Shown piece after piece: positions 56,701 to 64,000 of a DNA stretch of 64,000 nucleotides. Where the stretch lies: NCBI RefSeq assembly GCF_023147505.1, contig NZ_JAHXPB010000009.1, positions 1 to 64,000 of the forward strand. Direction: 5' to 3'. The notes beneath the pieces were generated by a model. That model was not told the DNA's origin. It searched no databases and was given only the letters and a program-made list of their open reading frames with translations. The stretch's first letter is position 1; every line of letters starts with the position of its first letter. Source of the DNA: Brevundimonas sp. EYE_349 (GTDB lineage: Bacteria; Pseudomonadota; Alphaproteobacteria; Caulobacterales; Caulobacteraceae). The translations under genes and the position numbers were made by a program.

Positions 56701-58640
56701 CTCTCGTTGCGGCCGGTCCAGACGGCGGCGAAGGCGTCCTCGAACGGCCCCTTCACATCGTCGAAGACCAGGGCCTCGCCGCGCGGATCCTCCATCAGGA
56801 ACTCATGGATGTGGATCTCGGTGTCGCCCAGCGGACGGATGGCGTTGCCATATTCCTCCAGCGTCTTCAGGCCCATGTCGGCCAGGATCGGCAGAACGTC
56901 GGACAAGGGCACGGCCGAGCCGCGACGATACAGTTTGAAGCGGAACTGCAGGCGGCTGTCGTCCGGGTTGCGGAAGGCGCGCACGGCGACGGGCTCCCCC
57001 TCCCCCGGCGCGCCGGTGTCGTTCAACCGGGTCATGAACTGCAGGTCCACCGCCGCCTCGTCGGCGTCGTAGCGGTCGCGGTAGCCCGCGCCGAAGGCCC
57101 GCGCCCATTTGGCGCTGACCGGCCCGACCGAAACCTCTTCCACCCCCGAACGGCGCAGGCCCGCCTCGAAGCGATCGACCCAACCGCGACCCGCCTCGGC
57201 CACGTCGGCCTCCAGCTGGACCGGATCGGGGACCGGGTGATCGCCGGGCGTCACGCCGATGATGTAGTGAACGCGCACCAGGGGCGCGTCGGACAGTTGC
57301 GGATACCAGGCCGAGATACGGCCGCCCCAGGCGCGGGCGACGATCTGGCCGATGCGCTCGCGCACCGCCGCGTCGAACTTCTCGCGCGGGATGAAGCACA
57401 GCACCGAAACGAAGCGGTCGAACGGATCCTGGCGCGAGAACAGGCGAATGCGCGGCCGGTCATACAGATGCAGTATGCCCAGGGCGATGGACAGCAGTTC
57501 GTCCTCGCTGATCTGGAAAAGCTCGTCGCGAGGATAGTTCTCCAGAATGTTCTTCAGGCGTTTTTCGTTGTGGCTGCCCGGCGCCTTGTCCGCGCGGGCC
57601 AGGGCGTTGGCCACCTTGCGGCGCAGCAGCGGCACCTCGGTCGCCAACTGGTCGTAGGCCTCGGACGTGAACAGGCCGACGAAGCGGGTTTCGCCCGTCG
57701 CCTTGCCGTCCGCGCCGTAACGCTTGACCCCGACGTAGTCCATGTAAGCCCGGCGATGCACGCGCGAGCGGGCGTTGGCCTTGGCCACCGTGACCGGCTC
57801 CGACAGATCCAGCTGGCGGCGCATCTGGTGCGTCAGGACCGCGGGCTCGGACGCGCGGCGCAGCACGGTGCGCTCGGGGTCCGCCAGTATGCCAAGGCCC
57901 TGGCCGGACTGGCTGAGAGGCGCCTCGGCCTCGTAGTCGCCGTTGGCGGTGCGCGGATAGTCGTAGTCGCGCGCGCCCAGGAAGACGAAATGGTCGCTCT
58001 TCAGCCATTTCAGGAAGGCGATGTTCTCGTCCAGCACCGCCTGATCGACGGCCGAGGGCGGGGTGGTCTCCAGACGCTGGACCGCTTGGCGCATCAGGCC
58101 CGTCATGGCCTCGTGGTCGGCGACGGCGGCGTGGACGTCGGCCAGGCTCTGGGCCAGGCCCTCGCCCAGGACGTCGCGACGCTCCTGCGGCACGCTGTCG
58201 ATGACCAGCATGATGATCGACAGGCGACGACCGTCCAGATCGACCACCGGGTGGAACAGGGCGCGCACCGAGACGGCGGCCTCGGCCAGGGCGCCCATGA
58301 CGCTGTCGACCAGGAAGGGGGCGTCCGCCTGGACGATGCGGACCAGGTCATAGTCCAGCGCCTTGCCGTCCACCCCATGCATCGGACCGACAGTGATGGC
58401 CGGGGCCGTCGCTTCGGCGCCATAGGCCCTGGCCGCCGTCCAGGACGCGGCCAGCAGGGCGGCCAGGTCCTCGCCGCCCAGTTCGGGCGTCTCGTCAGCG
58501 GCGTAATCCTCGTACGCCTGGGCCAGATAGACCTTCTCCGTCGCGCCGGGCCCGGTTCCGACGATCCGGGCGAAGGCCGCCTCCAACGCGGCCTCGGTGA
58601 TCGGCTGGACGACGGGTTGGCGCAGATCGGGGGCGGTCAT
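53775..58640 (-). CDS. gdhZ: NAD-dependent glutamate dehydrogenase, large (GdhZ type)
   Basis: A 1621-residue LGDH that converts glutamate to 2-oxoglutarate and ammonia. The N-terminal half has ACT-like regulatory domains; the catalytic part has [46 protein letters not shown] and the NAD site [15 protein letters not shown]. In Caulobacter the orthologue GdhZ also inhibits FtsZ, tying metabolism to division. The ATG at 58640 was preferred to an upstream ATG at 58703 because alignment to the family starts there. Three regulatory-looking elements lie upstream. Confidence 0.95.
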   Translation of the reverse strand: [1621 protein letters not shown]

Positions 58641-58693
58641 GGACGAGCAGTCTCGAACAACGCGGCGGGGCCGCTGGAGAAGCGGCGCGACGT

Positions 58694-58703
58694 GGCGCCA
58701 CAA
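58694..58703. repeat. GGCGCCACAA direct repeat, gene-proximal copy
   Basis: GGCGCCACAA occurs here and again at 58791-58800, 97 bp apart, on either side of the large palindrome upstream of gdhZ. This copy is part of the perfect 10-bp palindrome GTGGCGCCAC (58692-58701). The other copy is part of TTGTG-N6-CACAA. A pair of binding sites for one regulator is possible. Confidence 0.4.
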
Positions 58704-58746
58704 CTGCTGACTAGGCCAGGACCGGTCGCGCGGGAAGCCCCTGGCG

Positions 58747-58768
58747 ACCGATCATTGTAATGATCGGT
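58747..58768. promoter_or_regulatory. Perfect palindrome upstream of gdhZ
   Basis: Two 10-bp arms, ACCGATCATT and AATGATCGGT, are perfectly complementary around a 2-bp centre (GT). The centre lies about 117 bp upstream of the gdhZ ATG. The size and symmetry fit a dimeric repressor operator, for example a TetR-family site; no regulator gene is adjacent and the identity is not known. Confidence 0.6.
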
Positions 58769-58799
58769 GATAAGCTTGGAATTATTGTGCGGCGCCACA

Positions 58800-58925
58800 A
58801 AGCAGAAAGCCGCCGGACTGGGGGAGTCCGGCGGCCTGCGCGAGCGGCGCCTGGAGGGGAGGGGAGGGCGCCGATCTCGCTTCGCTGCGGTACGGAGGGG
58901 GGGTGTCCCGCAGCTTCGAACTGGG
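58800..58925 (-). ncRNA. Candidate small RNA with three C-rich-loop hairpins
   Basis: Read on the minus strand, three perfect stems follow one another: GCTGCGG/CCGCAGC (58914-58908 with 58890-58884) with loop containing CCCCCCCTCC; CGGCGCC/GGCGCCG (58873-58867 with 58851-58845) with loop CTCCCCTCCCCTCCA; and the 11-bp terminator stem with loop CCCCC and a T-rich tail. The first two loops are complementary to Shine-Dalgarno sequences, as in several alphaproteobacterial anti-SD small RNAs. No coding frame fits the region. The 5' end and promoter are not defined. On the plus strand the same bases form G-runs that could make a G-quadruplex. Confidence 0.45.
58806..58835 (-). terminator. Intrinsic terminator on the minus strand
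   Basis: On the minus strand, GCCGCCGGACT and AGTCCGGCGGC form a perfect 11-bp stem around CCCCC, followed by TTTCTGCTTT. The neighbouring gene at higher coordinates is on the plus strand, so this terminator has no protein gene to serve; that is the main reason to suspect an RNA gene. Confidence 0.75.
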
Positions 58926-59087
58926 AGATGGGAAGGCCGTTTCGCCGTTCAAGGGCGCGCGCGCGCGATTTTTCGCGACATTTTGGCCCCGCCGCGCGGC
59001 GGCCTGAAACACGCCACGGCGCAGACAACGGATTTCAGTGTTAAGCGTTGATCGCGTTCAAAGGTGAAGCTGGAGCACCGGGTCGAT

Positions 59088-59990
59088 ATGCGTCGATTTA
59101 TCATGGGGTCCATCGTCGCGGCGGTGATCGGCCTGATGCTCGCGGGCGCGGGCTATTGGGCCTATTGGAACTTCTATTCCAGGTTCCAGCCCGTCACGAT
59201 CAGCCGCAATCCCGGCGAGGTGCAGAGGCTGCTGGACGAGGCGTCCTGGGTGTCGGACGGCAGCGGGGGCCAGCCGCTCTACATCGTCACCTATCGCGAC
59301 AGCGCGTCCGGGCATCGCTATCTGCGTGACGAGGCGCCCAAGCTGAAGGCGGCGGGGGTAGAGACCCGGTTCATCCTGTTCGCCCGGCCCGATGCCGAGG
59401 GGACGCCGCGGTCCACCGCCGCCGAACGGGCCACGGTCGCCGAGCTTTGGCTGAGCCGGGACTGGCCGCTTTACGAACGCTGGATGGCCACCCCGTCCAG
59501 CAGTTGGACCGCCGCCGGCCTGCCCCAGGCGGACGGCAATCTGGCGCGCTCGGCCGTGGTCGAGGCCGGGCGCCGGTTCGACGAACAGCTAGGCCGGTTG
59601 CTGCGCGAGTCCGGGGTCAAGCTCAGCTATCCGCTGATCCTGTGGCGCGACAGGGACGGATTTCTGAAGGCCTGCGGCTGCGCCGACAGCCGGGCCTGGG
59701 CCTTCATCCGCGACGACGTCGGGGCCCCGGATCGACTGGGCGCGCCGAACAACGAGGCGCCAGGGCCCGACGAAGACCAGATCGCGCCGCAAGGCGCGAC
59801 GTCGGCCATGCCCTATCCCGACCTGCCCGCCATTCCGCCGGTCGATGCGCCAAACCGATCGCCCGTCGCACCGCCCGCCCAGGCGCAGAACCCGACACAC
59901 ACGCCGACCAGGCCATCGTCCCCATCCTCACGACCCTCCCCGCGCGCGGCGCCGGCGCCGACCCAGCAGGAAGACACCACCTTCTACTGA
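59088..59990 (+). CDS. Membrane-anchored thiol-motif protein of unknown function
   Basis: A 300-residue protein that I do not recognise. A membrane segment lies near residues 5-25 (MGSIVAAVIGLMLAGAGYWAYW). The middle has a thioredoxin-like layout, PLYIVTYRDSASGHRYL, YPLILWRDRDGFLKACGCAD with a CxC pair, and the last 75 residues are Pro/Thr/Ser-rich low complexity. A GTG eight codons upstream is an alternative start. A T4SS/DsbC-like thiol domain is possible. It abuts the convergent aminotransferase-like gene. Confidence 0.7.
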   Translation: MRRFIMGSIVAAVIGLMLAGAGYWAYWNFYSRFQPVTISRNPGEVQRLLDEASWVSDGSGGQPLYIVTYRDSASGHRYLRDEAPKLKAAGVETRFILFARPDAEGTPRSTAAERATVAELWLSRDWPLYERWMATPSSSWTAAGLPQADGNLARSAVVEAGRRFDEQLGRLLRESGVKLSYPLILWRDRDGFLKACGCADSRAWAFIRDDVGAPDRLGAPNNEAPGPDEDQIAPQGATSAMPYPDLPAIPPVDAPNRSPVAPPAQAQNPTHTPTRPSSPSSRPSPRAAPAPTQQEDTTFY

Positions 59991-61151
59991 TCAGAGGGCG
60001 GCCGAGGCGGCGATCAGCCGATCCACGTCATCGGCGTCTTGATAAAGGCCGAAGCCGAACCGGATGACGTCGTCGCGGACATCGGTGACGATGCCCGCCT
60101 GTCTCAGGGCCGTGCACCAGGCGGGGGCGTCGGAATGCCGCAATGCCAGGAAACGGGCGCGTGGCGCCAGGCCCTCGACCGGATTGAGGATTTCAGCCTC
60201 GGACAGCGGCCCAGCGCGTCCCGCGATCACCGCCGACTGGAACCGGGCGGCCAGGCCGCGGGCGTGGGCGGCGACGGCGGCGGTGTCCAGACCTTCGGCG
60301 GCCAACATCCGTCGCGCCGCATTGAAGCGGTACAGCGCCGAACAGTCGAAGGTCGCGCCCCAGAACCGGCCGCCGTCGCTGCGGTACTGGACCCCGCCGG
60401 GTGGTCCGCTCAGATCGCCGAACTCCGCGAACCAGCCCGTGACGACCGGCCGGGGGCAGAAGCCTGGCGGGGCGTGCAGGAAACAGGCGCCCTCGCCCGC
60501 CATGGCGTATTTATAGCCGCCCGCGACGTAGAAGACCTGGTCCGCCACCGCCGAAAGATCGGTCGGGGTCGCCATGAAACCATGGTAGCCGTCGACCAGA
60601 ACCCACGGACCTTCAGGTCGGGCCAGGGCGGCGAGATCCCCGATCCGGTCGAACAGACCGCCAGTGCGGAAGAAGACCTGGCTGACTACGATCCAGTCGT
60701 AGGCGCCCGTCTGGGCCTCGGCGACGAAACGGTCGGCGAAGGTGTCGAAGGGCGCCAGCGGCGCCCGCGTCACCACCGCCGCTCCGACCTCTTCCCACCG
60801 ATCCGCCTGACGCCGGAAGGAGTGGAACTCGCCGTCGGTTGACAGGATACGCACCGGCGCCCGCTCCACGCCCGAAAACAGGCGCAGCAGGAACTCATGG
60901 GTATTGGAGGAGAAGACGACGCTGTCGGGCGAGGGCAGGTTCAACTCGGCGGCGACGTGGGCCTGGGCCTCGGGGATCACCCGGCCGAACACCAGGTCCC
61001 ACTTGTGATCCGCGTGCCGATTGGCGTCGAGCCACGCCTGCTGCTGGGCCTCGAAACTGGCGTCGGGCCACAGATGATGGCTGTGCGCCGCGAAATGCAG
61101 CCGATCCGGCGCCGCCGACAGGGCGCGGGAGAAGAGGGATTTGTAAGCCAT
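59991..61151 (-). CDS. Class V aminotransferase-like (kynureninase-like) PLP enzyme
   Basis: A 386-residue fold-type I PLP protein. It starts MAYKSLFSRALSAAPDRLHFAAHSHHLWPD, has the PLP Asp in VLVDGYHGFMATPTDLS near residue 190 and the Schiff-base Lys in YVAGGYKYAMAGEGACFL near residue 214. This layout is that of kynureninase and selenocysteine-lyase relatives. The substrate is unknown. AGGAGGG precedes the ATG ideally. secA ends 67 bp upstream on the same strand. Confidence 0.87.
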   Translation of the reverse strand: MAYKSLFSRALSAAPDRLHFAAHSHHLWPDASFEAQQQAWLDANRHADHKWDLVFGRVIPEAQAHVAAELNLPSPDSVVFSSNTHEFLLRLFSGVERAPVRILSTDGEFHSFRRQADRWEEVGAAVVTRAPLAPFDTFADRFVAEAQTGAYDWIVVSQVFFRTGGLFDRIGDLAALARPEGPWVLVDGYHGFMATPTDLSAVADQVFYVAGGYKYAMAGEGACFLHAPPGFCPRPVVTGWFAEFGDLSGPPGGVQYRSDGGRFWGATFDCSALYRFNAARRMLAAEGLDTAAVAAHARGLAARFQSAVIAGRAGPLSEAEILNPVEGLAPRARFLALRHSDAPAWCTALRQAGIVTDVRDDVIRFGFGLYQDADDVDRLIAASAAL

Positions 61152-61218
61152 CCCTCCTCTTTACCGACCAAACCGGCCTGTCACCAAGCGCTCAAGCCGT
61201 GACCCACGGCACGCGCGA

Positions 61219-64000
61219 TCAGACCAGCGCGCCGTGGCAGTGTTTGAACTTGCGGCCAGACCCGCAGGGGCAGGGCGAGTTGCGGCCGGTCATTTCCCAG
61301 CCTGGCGGCAGCATTTCGACCGGCAGTCTGGCCCGGTCGTCGCCGATCAGGTTTTCTTCCGGGTTCTGGGCCGAGGGATTGGCCATCTCGTTCTCGCCGG
61401 TGCCGGGGTTCAGGTGGATTTCTTGGAACTCGGGCAGTTCGGGCGGGGCCTGGAAACGGAACTCGACCGTCATCAGCCAGCGCGTGACGTTGTGGCGCAG
61501 GTCATAGAGCAGGTTCTCGAACAACGAGAAGGCTTCGGTCTTGTATTCGTTGAGCGGGTCGCGCTGGCCATAGCCACGCAGGCCGATAACGCCGCGCAGG
61601 TGGTCCAGATGGACCAGATGCTCGCGCCATTGCATGTCGATCATCTGCAGCATGAACTGCTTTTCCAGACCGCGCGTCTGTTCCGCGCCGATCTGCTCCA
61701 GACGTTCGGCGGCGCGGGCGTCGGCGGCGGCCAGAAGCCGCTCCTCGATCTCCTCATTCGAAACGCCTTCCTCGGCGGCCCAGTCGTGCAGCGGCAGCTC
61801 CAGACCCAGGGTCGAGCGGACCTTCTCGTCCAGGCCGTCGATGTCCCACTGTTCGGCATAGGCCTTGGGCGGCATGTAACGTTCGACCAGGTCGGAGACC
61901 ACGTCGCGGCGGAAGTCGCCGACCAGTTCCGACAGGTCCTCGGAGTCCATGAACTCCTGACGCTGCTCGAACACCGCCTTGCGCTGATCGTTTACGACGT
62001 CGTCGTATTTCAGCAGGTTCTTGCGGATGTCGTAGTTGCGGGTTTCGACGCGCTTCTGGGCGGTCTCGATGGCGCGGTTCAGCCAGGGATGGGTGATGGC
62101 CTCGCCCTCCGCCACGCCGAAGGTCTTCATGATCGAGTCCAGACGGTCGCCGGCGAAGATGCGCAGCAGATCGTCCTCGCAGGACAGGTAGAATTTCGAC
62201 ACGCCGGGGTCGCCCTGACGGCCGGTGCGGCCGCGCAGCTGATTGTCGATACGGCGGCTTTCGTGGCGCTCGGTGCCCAGAACGAACAGGCCGCCGGCGG
62301 CCAGGGCGCGGTCCTTCTGCACCGCGATCTCGGCCTTGAACTCGGCCTCCTTGGCGGCTTCCATCTCGTGGGTCACTTCGACAGCCATGTTGCGCTGTTC
62401 CAGCATCCACTTCTGCATCTTCATCTCGAGGTTGCCCCCGAGCTGGATGTCGGTGCCGCGGCCGGCCATGTTGGTGGCGATGGTCACCGCGCCCGGCAGA
62501 CCGGCGTCGGCGACGATATAGGCTTCCTGTTCGTGCTGGCGCGCGTTCAGGACGCTGTGCGGAATGCCGCGCAGCCGGGTCTCGTAGGTGATGTCATAGG
62601 CGGCGTCGCCGATCTTCTCGGCTTCCTTGGTCTTGCCCGCGTAGTCCTTCTTCAAGGTGCGAGAGACTTCGACCTTGTGCTCGTAGCGGTTCAGCAGCTC
62701 CGACAGCTGTTCCGAACGCTCGATGGACACGGTGCCGACCAGGATCGGCTGGCCGGCCAAGTGGCACTCGGCGATCTGGCGGGCGATGGCCTGGTTCTTT
62801 TCGGCGTGGGTGCGATAGACCTCGTCGTCGAAGTCCTTGCGCTGGATCGGGCGGTTGGTCGGCACCTCCAGCACGTCCATCTTGTAGATGTCGCCGAACT
62901 CCTGGGCCTCGGTCGCGGCCGTGCCGGTCATGCCCGACAGCTTTTCGTACAGGCGGAAGTAGTTCTGGATCGTCACCGAGGCCAGGGTCTGGTTCTCGGG
63001 CTGGATCTTGACGTCCTCCTTGGCCTCTATGGCCTGGTGCAGACCTTCGGACAGGCGACGGCCGGTCATCATACGACCGGTGAATTCGTCGATCAGGACG
63101 ATCTCGCCGCCCTTGATGATATAGTCCTTGTCGCGCTGATACAGGGTGTTGGCGCGCAGGGCCTGGTTGGCGTGGTGAACCAGGGTGATGTTCGCCGCGT
63201 CATAGAGGCCGGTGGTGTCCTCGGCGAAGTGGCCGCCCTGCTCCAGCGCCTCCTCCATCCGCTCGGACCCCAGTTCGGTCAGCAGAACCTGCTTCTGCTT
63301 CTCGTCCAGCTCATAGGCATCCTTGTCCTTGATCAGCTCTTTGATCAGGCCGTCCAGCACCTTGTAGAGATCCGAGCGGTCCTCGGTCGGCCCCGAGATG
63401 ATCAGGGGCGTGCGCGCCTCGTCGATCAGGATGGAGTCGACCTCGTCGACGATGGCGAAGTTGTGCGGACGCTGCACCATCTCGCGACGGTCATAGACCA
63501 GGTTGTCGCGCAGATAGTCGAAGCCGAATTCGTTGTTGGTGCCGTAGGTGACGTCGGCGTTGTAGGCCTGCTGGCGCTGGCCTTGGCTCAGGCCGTTGAC
63601 GATCACCCCGACCTCCAGCCCCAGGAAGCGATAGACCTTGCCCATCGTCTCGGCGTCGCGGCGCGCCAGATAGTCGTTCACTGTGATGACGTGCACGCCC
63701 TTGCCGGTCAGGGCGTTCAGATAGACCGGCGCCACGGCGACCAGGGTCTTGCCTTCGCCGGTCCGCATCTCGGCGATGCCGCCTTCGTTCAGGATCATGC
63801 CGCCCGCCAGCTGCACATCGTACTGACGCTGACCCAGCACACGCTTGGAGGCCTCGCGCACCACGGCGAAGGCTTCAGGCAGAATCTTCTCCAGCGTCTC
63901 GCCGTTCGCCAGACGATCCTTGAAGGCGTCGGTCATCATCCGCAGTTCGTCGTCGGACAGGGCCGCGAACTTGGGCTCCAGCGCATTGATGCGCTGGGCG
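61219..64000 (-). CDS. secA: Preprotein translocase ATPase SecA (5' end off the window)
   Basis: The last 926 or so residues of SecA. Walker A is [12 protein letters not shown], the DEAD-like box is [16 protein letters not shown], and the C-terminus has the zinc-binding [14 protein letters not shown] that contacts SecB. The frame continues to the window edge ([20 protein letters not shown]), so an internal Met at 63939 is not the start; roughly 20-30 residues are missing. Together with secB this places two Sec export components in the window. Confidence 0.97.
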   Translation of the reverse strand, partial: AQRINALEPKFAALSDDELRMMTDAFKDRLANGETLEKILPEAFAVVREASKRVLGQRQYDVQLAGGMILNEGGIAEMRTGEGKTLVAVAPVYLNALTGKGVHVITVNDYLARRDAETMGKVYRFLGLEVGVIVNGLSQGQRQQAYNADVTYGTNNEFGFDYLRDNLVYDRREMVQRPHNFAIVDEVDSILIDEARTPLIISGPTEDRSDLYKVLDGLIKELIKDKDAYELDEKQKQVLLTELGSERMEEALEQGGHFAEDTTGLYDAANITLVHHANQALRANTLYQRDKDYIIKGGEIVLIDEFTGRMMTGRRLSEGLHQAIEAKEDVKIQPENQTLASVTIQNYFRLYEKLSGMTGTAATEAQEFGDIYKMDVLEVPTNRPIQRKDFDDEVYRTHAEKNQAIARQIAECHLAGQPILVGTVSIERSEQLSELLNRYEHKVEVSRTLKKDYAGKTKEAEKIGDAAYDITYETRLRGIPHSVLNARQHEQEAYIVADAGLPGAVTIATNMAGRGTDIQLGGNLEMKMQKWMLEQRNMAVEVTHEMEAAKEAEFKAEIAVQKDRALAAGGLFVLGTERHESRRIDNQLRGRTGRQGDPGVSKFYLSCEDDLLRIFAGDRLDSIMKTFGVAEGEAITHPWLNRAIETAQKRVETRNYDIRKNLLKYDDVVNDQRKAVFEQRQEFMDSEDLSELVGDFRRDVVSDLVERYMPPKAYAEQWDIDGLDEKVRSTLGLELPLHDWAAEEGVSNEEIEERLLAAADARAAERLEQIGAEQTRGLEKQFMLQMIDMQWREHLVHLDHLRGVIGLRGYGQRDPLNEYKTEAFSLFENLLYDLRHNVTRWLMTVEFRFQAPPELPEFQEIHLNPGTGENEMANPSAQNPEENLIGDDRARLPVEMLPPGWEMTGRNSPCPCGSGRKFKHCHGALV

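Noticed and set aside
55572-58760. Open frame of over 1000 codons on the plus strand opposite gdhZ
   Set aside because: It is the antisense shadow of gdhZ. GC-rich genes leave long stop-free antisense frames; the translation is Arg/Gly/Asp-rich without domains, whereas gdhZ has clear motifs.

Overview
The window is about 64 kb of GC-rich, densely coded alphaproteobacterial chromosome. Several features point to Caulobacterales, most probably Brevundimonas or a close relative: a giant NAD-dependent glutamate dehydrogenase of the GdhZ type, the secB / timA / mltA cluster, CoaBC-Dut, ftsK followed by lolA, DUF885, DUF1176 and DUF2939 proteins, frequent GTG and TTG starts, and a GCTATACC-type housekeeping promoter before icd. 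The genus is an inference from protein similarity and style. No rRNA, tRNA, insertion sequence, prophage or CRISPR array was seen; this is core chromosome with small accessory insertions.

Layout. 1-5.2 kb: start of an outer-membrane protein gene, a MaoC dehydratase, a PLP threonine dehydratase, then glycerol kinase, a phosphotransferase-family kinase and an isochorismatase-type hydrolase. 5.2-11.5 kb (minus strand): a DUF1223 protein, two tandem prolyl-oligopeptidase paralogues separated by a large nested palindromic repeat, and an ion channel with a C-terminal zinc ribbon. 11.5-17 kb: dapF, the malic enzyme-phosphotransacetylase fusion, and the overlapping rsmI-yraN-SirB1 group. 17-27.4 kb: a ubiquinone-type hydroxylase, ftsK, lolA, two small coupled genes, then rbfA-truB-rpsO-pnp, the translation/RNA-decay block, closed by a strong terminator. 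27.5-33.6 kb: two tandem DUF885 proteins facing a translationally coupled minus-strand operon (a 55-codon ORF, DUF2945, DUF1176 lipoprotein, thioredoxin-reductase-like flavoprotein). 33.8-41 kb: icd, two DUF2939 paralogues, alaS, a pirin and a secreted hypothetical. 41-46 kb: sdhCDAB, a [2Fe-2S] ferredoxin, a glycerate-kinase-like gene and a PilZ protein. 46-53 kb: a HAD hydrolase, coaBC-dut, small lipoproteins, a DMT transporter, secB, timA and mltA. 53-64 kb: a universal stress protein, gdhZ, a candidate small RNA locus, a thiol-motif membrane protein, a class V aminotransferase-like enzyme and secA, which runs off the window.

How it fits together. Much of the window is central carbon and nitrogen metabolism around the TCA cycle (icd, sdhCDAB, maeB, gdhZ) plus envelope biogenesis and protein export (lolA, secB, secA, mltA, ftsK). 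The most interesting non-standard signals are: (i) a minus-strand candidate small RNA of about 125 nt upstream of gdhZ with three stable hairpins, all with C-rich loops that resemble anti-Shine-Dalgarno sequence, ending in a terminator; (ii) a perfect 10+2+10 palindrome between that RNA and gdhZ; (iii) complex II membrane anchors in which the usual haem-ligand histidines are replaced; (iv) a small nested-hairpin repeat family used between genes, one copy of which seems to supply the truB ribosome-binding site; and (v) the four-gene overlapping operon with a flavin disulfide reductase.
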